Under the pieces are notes generated by a model that was given only the letters and a program-made list of their open reading frames with translations, was not told where the DNA came from and made no database searches. Below are positions 1-4,690 of a stretch of DNA of 5,178 bases, piece by piece (position 1 is the stretch's first letter; every line of letters starts with the position of its first letter). Source of the DNA: Bacteroidota bacterium (GTDB lineage Bacteria; Bacteroidota; Bacteroidia; B-17B0; Aurantibacillaceae); contig CANFQR010000137.1 in assembly GCA_947449125.1 (NCBI GenBank), forward strand, positions 1 through 5,178, read 5' to 3'. Both the position numbers and the translations under genes were made by a program.

Positions 1-667
1 AGAGGTTAGGTCGGCGTAACTTTGTGCGTTCAATACTTTGTTCGTGGCGCCATTTTTCAATGTTGGCTGTGTGTCCGCTAAGTAAAATTTCAGGAATTTT
101 CCATCCGTTATATTCTGCAGGCCTTGTGTAAACAGGAGGTGCCAATAAATTATCCTGAAAAGAATCGCTCAGTGCTGAGGTTTCGTCGTTTAAAACACCT
201 GGAATTAATCTTATAACAGCGTCACAAAAAACTGCGGCTGGAATTTCTCCTCCGCTTAAAACATAGTCGCCTATACTGATTTCTCTGGTAATTAAATGTT
301 CCCGAACCCTTTCGTCTATTCCTTTATAATGACCGCATAAAATAATTATGTTTTTTGCTAGAGAGTATTGATTACAAATTTTTTGCGTCAGCATTTCTCC
401 ATCCGGACTCATGTAAATAACCTCGTCGTATTTAAGTTTAGATTTTAAATCATTTATGCAGGCTGCAATAGGCTCAATCATTAATACCATGCCTGCGCCA
501 CCACCAAAGGCGTAATCATCAATTTGTTTTTGTTTGTTAAGCGCGTAATCGCGAAGGTTTATTAAATTAATTTGTGCTAATTTATCGTTAATGGCCCTTT
601 TTAATATAGAATGACTGAATGCGCTAATCATTAAGTCAGGAACCGCGCTAATTATATCAATTCTCAT
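1..667 (-). CDS. trmD: tRNA (guanine-N1)-methyltransferase TrmD, 3' end cut by window edge
   Basis: TrmD transfers a methyl group from S-adenosylmethionine to N1 of guanine 37, next to the anticodon, which prevents +1 frameshifting; it acts in the cytoplasm as a knotted SPOUT-family dimer. Translating the minus strand from the ATG at 667 gives 222 residues without a stop before the left edge. Visible family motifs are MRIDIIS at 1-7, [11 protein letters not shown] at 51-61, MSPDGE at 86-91, [11 protein letters not shown] at 111-121, [13 protein letters not shown] at 129-141, YTRP at 180-183 and [13 protein letters not shown] at 195-207. Arg153 and Asp168 fall where the catalytic Arg154 and Asp169 of the characterised enzymes lie. 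The visible sequence ends RRPNL, close to the usual C-terminus, so only a few residues are missing. The ATG is the only plausible start, because the codons upstream run to an in-frame stop at 697-695 without another ATG. The gene is read divergently from the next one and shows no rimM or rpsP upstream, so here it begins its own transcript. Confidence 0.97.
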   Translation of the reverse strand, partial: MRIDIISAVPDLMISAFSHSILKRAINDKLAQINLINLRDYALNKQKQIDDYAFGGGAGMVLMIEPIAACINDLKSKLKYDEVIYMSPDGEMLTQKICNQYSLAKNIIILCGHYKGIDERVREHLITREISIGDYVLSGGEIPAAVFCDAVIRLIPGVLNDETSALSDSFQDNLLAPPVYTRPAEYNGWKIPEILLSGHTANIEKWRHEQSIERTKLRRPNL

Positions 668-671
668 AAAA

Positions 672-679
672 CAAAGATA
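672..679 (-). promoter_or_regulatory. Candidate Bacteroidota -7 promoter element for trmD
   Basis: Read on the minus strand these bases are TATCTTTG, a full match to the TAnnTTTG -7 element used by the primary sigma factor of Bacteroidota. Only four bases (TTTT) separate it from the trmD ATG, so transcription would begin at or beside the start codon and the mRNA would have almost no leader. I see no TTG at the usual distance for a -33 element; the nearest TTG is only about 11 bases upstream. The match is exact but short, and AT-rich DNA produces such boxes by chance. Confidence 0.4.
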
Positions 680-696
680 GAGATAAATGCCAATTT

Positions 697-712
697 AATA
701 GTTTTAACTATT
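697..712. repeat. Perfect inverted repeat in the divergent intergenic region
   Basis: AATAGTT and AACTATT are perfect reverse complements separated by TT, giving a 16-base dyad. Outside it, CCAA at 690-693 and TTGG at 712-715 are also complementary, though not in exactly the same register. The dyad lies between the divergent starts of trmD (667) and the small exported protein (764), about 18 bases upstream of the candidate trmD -7 box. This is a position where a dimeric regulator could bind. No regulator gene is visible in the window, so the operator role is inference. Confidence 0.35.
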
Positions 713-751
713 TGGTAACATTGATTTAAAACTAAAAAAATTCAACGTAAG

Positions 752-759
752 TATTTTTA
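752..759 (+). promoter_or_regulatory. Weak -7-like box before the 764 gene
   Basis: TATTTTTA matches TAnnTTTG at all fixed positions except the last. It stands four bases (ACGC) before the ATG at 764, the same geometry as at trmD. There is no TTG at promoter distance, the nearest being at 721-723 with a 28-base gap. It is listed because it repeats the spacing seen at two other genes here; on its own it would be unconvincing. Confidence 0.2.
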
Positions 760-763
760 ACGC

Positions 764-1087
764 ATGAAAAACCTAATTTTCATTCTTTTCTTTTTTAGCT
801 TAAGCAGCAATTTTGTTGCGAGTACAGGTTATAAAGAAAAAGAAAAAATAAAGGTTGTTAGCGGTAAAGTTACTGATAACACAGGCGAATTATTAGCTGG
901 AACAAAAATTACTATTGTTGAAACCGGCGAAACTTTTTTTACTGATTTTAATGGAAATTTTAAAATAAACTTTAAAACCGATAAATCTTATACACTTTCG
1001 GTAAGTAATCTTGGGCATCAGCCGCTTGATATATTGTCTTCCAAACTTTCTGTGTTTACCGATATTTCTTTAATGCCAATAGAATAG
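764..1087 (+). CDS. Small exported protein with a CarboxypepD_reg-like domain
   Basis: A 107-residue protein of unknown specific role. Residues 1-20 form a signal peptide: Lys2, a hydrophobic run rich in Phe, Leu and Ile, and a likely Sec signal-peptidase site after VAS at 18-20. There is no lipobox cysteine. Residues 31-105 match the carboxypeptidase-regulatory-like beta-sandwich: VVSGKVTD at 31-38, then G41, LLAG at 43-46, TDFNGNF at 60-66, and a closing SNLGHQPL segment at 81-88. In Bacteroidota this domain usually sits at the front of TonB-dependent receptors or other large envelope proteins. Here it is the whole mature protein, with no plug, barrel or peptidase following, and the stop at 1085-1087 is followed by non-coding DNA. 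It is therefore probably a free periplasmic or surface domain; it could also be the remnant of a longer gene, but no downstream reading frame supports that. The ATG at 764 is well placed for the signal peptide. No Shine-Dalgarno sequence is present. Confidence 0.8.
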   Translation: MKNLIFILFFFSLSSNFVASTGYKEKEKIKVVSGKVTDNTGELLAGTKITIVETGETFFTDFNGNFKINFKTDKSYTLSVSNLGHQPLDILSSKLSVFTDISLMPIE

Positions 1088-1098
1088 CCTTTATTGGC
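1075..1098 (+). terminator. Stem-loop straddling the stop codon of the 764 gene
   Basis: GCCAATA at 1075-1081 pairs perfectly with TATTGGC at 1092-1098. A G-U pair and one A-U pair extend the stem inward to nine pairs, leaving a six-base loop (1084-1089). The TAG stop at 1085-1087 lies inside that loop. No T-run follows, so this is not a classic intrinsic terminator. It could be a 3'-end processing or stabilising structure, or chance. Confidence 0.3.
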
Positions 1099-1170
1099 GC
1101 TGTAAAACCAACTTAAAACATCACTTTCTTATTTGTAAAGTAAATTTAACGTTAACTTTTTATTACGGTA

Positions 1171-1201
1171 TTGTTTCCAAACCGTTTACTAAATATCTTT
1201 A
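1171..1201 (+). promoter_or_regulatory. Candidate Bacteroidota promoter for the MORN-repeat gene
   Basis: TTG at 1171-1173 (within ATTGTTT) is followed after 20 bases by TATCTTTA at 1194-1201. This resembles the Bacteroidota arrangement of a -33 TTG and a -7 TAnnTTTG, with one mismatch in the last base of the -7 element. Transcription would begin near 1205, giving a leader of roughly 38 bases before the ATG at 1243. This is the only site in the window where both elements appear at a reasonable distance. Confidence 0.45.
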
Positions 1202-1242
1202 TGATTAATTAAAAGCAATATTAACTACATAAACTTATTACT

Positions 1243-1698
1243 ATGAAAAAGCTGACCACATTTCTGTTTATTTTGAGTTTTATTTCATTAAACTCTCAAA
1301 CCCAAAACCATAGAGGATTGTATGTTGATAACGAAGGGAATTTATTTAGTGGTAAAATTTTTAAAGTTCAAAATGAAGTTAAGCAAGAGTATACTGTAAA
1401 AAATGGTGTAATTAACGGAGAAGTAAACTACTACTATGCCTCAGGTAGCATCATGGAAAAAGGAATTTTTACAGAAGGTAAAAAAGATCAAAAATGGACG
1501 AGATACAATGTTCAGGGCCTTGTTACAGCAATAGCTTTTTATGATTTAGGAAAAAAAACAGGAACTTGGTTAGTGTTTGATGATAACGGTAAAAAGCGGT
1601 TTGAAATGAATTATCTTAATGGTGATAAAACCGGAACATGGACTAGCTGGGACGAGAATGGTGCCATTGTAAATGAGGCAAATTACAACCCAAATTAA
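1243..1698 (+). CDS. Exported MORN-variant repeat protein (YwqK-like)
   Basis: A 151-residue protein with an N-terminal signal peptide (MKK, then a hydrophobic stretch to about residue 18, with probable cleavage near S18/Q19). It lacks a lipobox cysteine, so it is predicted to be periplasmic or secreted. After a short lead-in containing DNEGNLFSGKI at 29-39, residues 53-148 form four repeats of exactly 24 residues. Equivalent positions are G55/79/103/127, V61/W85/W109/W133, G68/92/116/140 and F76/Y100/Y124/Y148. This is the MORN_2 repeat pattern (nGkktGxW..yd.nG....e..Y). Such proteins are often auto-named 'YwqK family antitoxin' after a Bacillus immunity protein. Here the signal peptide and the absence of any toxin partner argue against that role, and the real function is unknown. 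The start fits the signal peptide; no Shine-Dalgarno sequence is seen. The gap to the preceding gene is 155 bases with a candidate promoter in it, so the two are probably transcribed separately. Confidence 0.85.
   Translation: MKKLTTFLFILSFISLNSQTQNHRGLYVDNEGNLFSGKIFKVQNEVKQEYTVKNGVINGEVNYYYASGSIMEKGIFTEGKKDQKWTRYNVQGLVTAIAFYDLGKKTGTWLVFDDNGKKRFEMNYLNGDKTGTWTSWDENGAIVNEANYNPN
1399..1686 (+). repeat. Four tandem 24-codon MORN-variant repeats
   Basis: Codons 53-76, 77-100, 101-124 and 125-148 of the exported protein encode four equal units with no insertion or deletion between them. The last two are most alike (KTGTW at 105-109 and 129-133; DDNG at 113-116 against DENG at 137-140). At the DNA level the units have diverged, so this is an old protein repeat and not a recent tandem duplication. 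Confidence 0.8.
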
Positions 1699-1878
1699 CG
1701 GATAGATTGTATTAATCGCCTTTTAAAGATTAAAATTATATCGTTTAATAAATCCATTAGATTAGCTTTTTGTAAATTGTTTGTGCTTTTTAAAGTTTAG
1801 ACTTAGTTTAAATAAGTGTATTAACAAACAAAATCCCTTAGCGCAAACAAACTCAAATGTATTTTTAATTTTTTTTGA

Positions 1879-1902
1879 TTAAAAAACTGAATTGTTTTTT
1901 AA
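1879..1902. terminator. AT-rich perfect hairpin, possible terminator
   Basis: A nine-pair stem (TTAAAAAAC with GTTTTTTAA) has the loop TGAATT. The 3' arm holds six Ts, and the 5' arm gives the same on the opposite strand, so it could act weakly in either direction. Only one pair is G-C, which makes it poor as a classic intrinsic terminator. Confidence 0.2.
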
Positions 1903-1972
1903 GTTGGTTTCATTTTAAAGGTTAAGAAAAAAACATCAAAATAAAAAGTCCTAAGGTCACGCAAAAACAGAT

Positions 1973-1980
1973 TACCTTTA
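1973..1980 (+). promoter_or_regulatory. -7-like box before the ABC-F gene
   Basis: TACCTTTA matches TAnnTTTG except for the last base and stands five bases (CTGTT) before the ATG at 1986. If used, it would give an essentially leaderless mRNA. No TTG is visible around 20 bases upstream, so the -33 element is missing or unrecognisable. Confidence 0.3.
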
Positions 1981-1985
1981 CTGTT

Positions 1986-3884
1986 ATGAACTTACTCTCA
2001 ATAAACAATCTTTCTAAAGCTTACGGTGCAAAAATTTTATTTAATAAAATTAGTTTTGGTATTAATTATGGCGAAAAACTGGCGCTGGTAGCAAAAAATG
2101 GCTCGGGTAAAACTACCTTATTTAAAATATTAAAAGGGCTTGAAATTGCAGATGAAGGGGATGTTGTTTTTAGAAAAGATATTACAGTTGGTTTTTTAGA
2201 TCAGAATTTTACGTTTAACGAAGACTTAACTATTCAGCAATTAATTGATACGGCAGATAATAAATTTGTGCGCTGCATTAGAGAATACGATGAGGTAATA
2301 AAACTAAGCGAGACTTCTAATGATTCAAAAACTGCAGACAGATTGGAAGAGGCGCTTAACCAAATGAATTTAATTGAAGCTTGGGATTACGAAAAAAACA
2401 TTATCGAAATTTTAACGCGACTCGAAATTACCAATACAAATCAGGTAATTAAAACCCTTTCTGGTGGTCAGAAAAAAAGAGTGGCATTGGCATTAACGTT
2501 AATTAACCGTCCTAATTTAATTATTATGGACGAGCCCACTAACCATTTAGATATTGATATGATTGAGTGGCTTGAAAATTATTTGCAAGACGACTCTTTA
2601 AGCATATTACTGGTAACTCACGATCGTTATTTTTTAGATGAGGTGTGCGATAAAATTATAGAGATTGATAATCACGAATTATACGAATACAAAGGCAATT
2701 TTGATTATTATCTCGAGAAAAAGGCAGAACGCGAACAAATTAAAGATGCCGAAATTGATAAGGCCCGCAACCTTTATCGTAAAGAAGTGGTGTGGGTAAG
2801 AAAAATGCCAAAAGCTCGCGGAACCAAATCAAAATCGAGGGTAGAAGCATTTTATGAAATAGAAAAAAAGGCGAAGCAAAAACGAATCGAAAAAAAAATT
2901 GAACTTACGGTTAAAATGGAACGCATGGGGTCAAAAATTGTAGAGCTTCATAACGTTACAAAAAATTATACTGATAAGAAAATAATTACCGAGCCGTTTA
3001 CATACACATTTATTCCAGGAGAAAAAATTGGTGTGGTAGGAAAAAATGGCGTAGGCAAAACCACACTGTTAAATATTATTCAAGGTAAAGAGCCTGTTGA
3101 TACGGGCAAAGTTCAATTGGGCGATACCATTGTGTTTGGATATTATTCACAGGCAGGCATGCTTATTAATAATGACAAACGTATTATTGAAATTGTAAGA
3201 GATATTGCCGACCACATACCATTGGCCAATGGCACTAGTTTATCTGCCTCTCAACTGCTTACACGTTTTAATTTTCCGCCGAATGTACAGTTTAGCTACG
3301 CGCATACCTTAAGCGGTGGCGAAAAAAGAAGATTGTTTTTATTAACTGTGTTAATGAAAAATCCAAATTTTTTAATTCTTGATGAGCCTACTAACGATTT
3401 AGACATTGTTACACTTCAAACTCTTGAAGATTTTTTAGAGGAATTTAAAGGCTGTGTTTTGATTGTCTCGCACGACAGATATTTTATTGATAGATTGGTT
3501 GACCATACATTTGTATTGGAGGGTAATGGGGCCATTAAAGATTATCCCGGTAATTATACCGAATACAGAGAGTGGAAGAGCAGCAAAAAAGATGAAGAAC
3601 CCTTGGTGATAAAAACCGAAGAAACAATATTTGAAAAAAAAATAATCGAAAAAAGTAGTAACCAAACAGCATCAAAAAAATTACCCTATAAAGTACACCG
3701 CGAATTAGAGTTAATTGAAGAAACCTTGCCTCAGCTAGAACAAAAAAAACAGGAACTCGAAAACAAATTAGCCGCTGGTATTACAGATTACAGCGAAATT
3801 CAAAAAATAAGTAGCGACCTGCAATTAATAATAAAGGAATTAGATGAAAAATCGCTGAGGTGGCTTCAAATACAGGAAATGTAA
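1986..3884 (+). CDS. uup: ABC-F family ATPase, Uup type
   Basis: A soluble 632-residue protein with two ATP-binding cassettes and no membrane segments. ABC-F proteins act on the ribosome; Uup is additionally linked to transposon excision and DNA binding through its C-terminal domain. Cassette 1 has a P-loop at 36-44 (AKNGSGKTT), Q-loop FLDQ at 70-73, signature LSGGQ at 158-162, Walker B ending MDE with catalytic Glu183, and switch His212. The linker at about 240-315 contains WVRKMPKARGTKSKSRV (270-286), the Uup-type form of the inter-domain linker. Cassette 2 has P-loop GKNGVGKTT at 352-360, YYSQ at 386-389, LSGGE at 442-446, Glu467 and His496. After a charged, Lys/Glu-rich spacer (about 531-565), residues 567-632 form the predicted coiled coil typical of the Uup C-terminal domain. 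The first P-loop begins with Ala36 in place of the usual Gly. Length and domain order are normal for Uup and all catalytic residues are present. It stands alone, converging on mlaF with a 47-base gap. An antibiotic-resistance ABC-F is less likely, given the Uup-type linker and C-terminal domain. Confidence 0.93.
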   Translation: MNLLSINNLSKAYGAKILFNKISFGINYGEKLALVAKNGSGKTTLFKILKGLEIADEGDVVFRKDITVGFLDQNFTFNEDLTIQQLIDTADNKFVRCIREYDEVIKLSETSNDSKTADRLEEALNQMNLIEAWDYEKNIIEILTRLEITNTNQVIKTLSGGQKKRVALALTLINRPNLIIMDEPTNHLDIDMIEWLENYLQDDSLSILLVTHDRYFLDEVCDKIIEIDNHELYEYKGNFDYYLEKKAEREQIKDAEIDKARNLYRKEVVWVRKMPKARGTKSKSRVEAFYEIEKKAKQKRIEKKIELTVKMERMGSKIVELHNVTKNYTDKKIITEPFTYTFIPGEKIGVVGKNGVGKTTLLNIIQGKEPVDTGKVQLGDTIVFGYYSQAGMLINNDKRIIEIVRDIADHIPLANGTSLSASQLLTRFNFPPNVQFSYAHTLSGGEKRRLFLLTVLMKNPNFLILDEPTNDLDIVTLQTLEDFLEEFKGCVLIVSHDRYFIDRLVDHTFVLEGNGAIKDYPGNYTEYREWKSSKKDEEPLVIKTEETIFEKKIIEKSSNQTASKKLPYKVHRELELIEETLPQLEQKKQELENKLAAGITDYSEIQKISSDLQLIIKELDEKSLRWLQIQEM

Positions 3885-3892
3885 TTTCAGCT

Positions 3893-3921
3893 TAATAAAA
3901 ACTTTTTTGATTTTTCTTTTA
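3893..3921. terminator. T-rich convergent gap, possible termination region
   Basis: The 47 bases between the convergent ABC-F and mlaF stops contain an A-run followed by T-runs (AATAAAAACTTTTTTG and then TTTTTCTTTT). Only an imperfect AT-only stem can be drawn. Two convergent genes need termination here, but the sequence shows no convincing GC-containing hairpin, so the call rests mainly on position. Confidence 0.2.
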
Positions 3922-3931
3922 GGGCATGGGT

Positions 3932-4690
3932 TTAGTTTTCTTTTGAGCCAAGAACCTGTTTCATGAATTGGCTTGCAAAAACAAAATCAAATAATTCTTT
4001 ATTTGTAGTTTTTAAAATTTGAGTTTTGTCGCCGGTCCAATAATTCTCTCCCTTATGAATGAACATAATATTTTCGCCAATTTCTAAAACACTGTTCATG
4101 TCGTGAGTAATAATTACAGTGGTAATGTTAAATTCTTCGGTAATGTCTTTAATTAAATTATCAATTACAATAGATGTTTTAGGATCCAAACCAGAGTTTG
4201 GCTCATCACAAAATAAATACATTGGGTTGTTTGCAATTGCCCTAGCCAAGGCAGCACGTTTTTTCATTCCTCCACTTAACTCGGCAGGGTATAAATTATT
4301 TTTTCCAACCAGTTTCACTTTTTCCAAGCAAAAATTAACCCGGTCGAGTTTTTCTTCCCGGCTTAAATCTGTAAACATATCCAAAGGAAACATGACATTT
4401 TCTTCAACTGTTTGTGAGTCAAATAATGCGCCACCCTGAAACAACATGCCTATTTTTTTTCTTACGTCTTGTTTTTCTATGGGGTTTAGTTTCGGAAAAT
4501 TTTGACCATCATATAAAATATCTCCGCTGTCGGGTTCATGAAGCCCTACCATTAATTTAATTATGGTGGTTTTGCCGCAACCACTTTCACCAATAATTAA
4601 GTTTGTTTTACCTTTGTAAAAATTAAACGAAACATCACTTACAACTTTTCTGTCGCCAAAAGTTTTATTAATATGTTTTATTTCTATCAA
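3932..4690 (-). CDS. mlaF: Mla/MCE lipid transporter ATPase MlaF
   Basis: The cytoplasmic ATPase of the MlaFE(D) complex, which powers phospholipid movement between inner and outer membranes and so maintains outer-membrane asymmetry. The 252 residues cover one complete cassette: P-loop GESGCGKTT at 34-42, Q-loop in the family-typical FQGGALFDS at 84-92 followed by TVEENV (94-99), signature LSGGM at 138-142 with KKRAALARAI following, Walker B ending in Asp162-Glu163, DEPNSGLDP at 162-170, and switch His196 in ITHD. LSGGM and QGGALFDS distinguish this family from generic importers. The start is TTG at 4690-4688: the first internal Met that could serve, Met47, lies beyond the P-loop. The start overlaps the mlaE stop in the four bases TTGA (read on the minus strand), so translation is probably coupled to mlaE. 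No Shine-Dalgarno sequence is seen. The C-terminal tail ends in KEN shortly before the convergent ABC-F gene, and no mlaD (MCE-domain) gene follows. Confidence 0.93.
   Translation of the reverse strand: MIEIKHINKTFGDRKVVSDVSFNFYKGKTNLIIGESGCGKTTIIKLMVGLHEPDSGDILYDGQNFPKLNPIEKQDVRKKIGMLFQGGALFDSQTVEENVMFPLDMFTDLSREEKLDRVNFCLEKVKLVGKNNLYPAELSGGMKKRAALARAIANNPMYLFCDEPNSGLDPKTSIVIDNLIKDITEEFNITTVIITHDMNSVLEIGENIMFIHKGENYWTGDKTQILKTTNKELFDFVFASQFMKQVLGSKEN

Larger units (their letters stand above)
1699..1985. other. AT-rich 287-base intergenic region with possible RNA structure
   Basis: No gene, tRNA or mobile element is visible. TTGTTTGTGCT at 1777-1787 can pair with AGCGCAAACAA at 1840-1850 over 11 positions (ten Watson-Crick, one G-U), enclosing a near-palindrome ACTTA...TAAGT at 1801-1817. 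CAAACAAA occurs twice, at 1825-1832 and 1844-1851. Downstream, TTAAAAAAC at 1879-1887 pairs perfectly with GTTTTTTAA at 1894-1902 around a six-base loop. The A-run 1881-1886 can alternatively pair with the T-run at 1871-1876. These may be the 3' end of the MORN gene transcript, a leader of the ABC-F gene or a small RNA. Such AT-rich pairing is also easily produced by chance. Confidence 0.4.

Noticed and set aside
1146..1155. The 10-base palindrome TTAACGTTAA in the gap before the MORN gene
   Set aside because: It is short, made mainly of A and T, and shows no second copy or clear relation to the candidate promoter.
1243..1698. Reading the MORN-variant gene as the antitoxin of a toxin-antitoxin pair
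   Set aside because: The protein has a signal peptide and neither neighbour resembles a toxin; the label would come only from the YwqK family name.
1823..1852. The repeated CAAACAAA motif as the start of a CRISPR or iteron array
   Set aside because: There are only two 8-base copies, low in complexity and with no further units at the same spacing.
1857..1868. A three-codon open frame (Met-Tyr-Phe-stop) just before the AT-rich hairpin, which could be read as an attenuator leader peptide
   Set aside because: Three codons occur by chance very often, there is no ribosome binding site, and nothing shows that the region is transcribed as a leader.
3435..3665. A 76-codon open frame on the minus strand
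   Set aside because: It lies wholly inside the ABC-F coding sequence, is rich in Phe and other residues expected from antisense of Lys-rich coding DNA, and matches no family I recognise.
1986..3884. Reading the ABC-F gene as an antibiotic-resistance determinant
   Set aside because: The PKARGTKSKSRV linker and the C-terminal coiled coil point to the housekeeping Uup type, and there is no mobile-element context.
4119..4439. A 106-codon open frame on the plus strand
   Set aside because: It is antisense to the conserved core of mlaF and has no recognisable domain or start signal.
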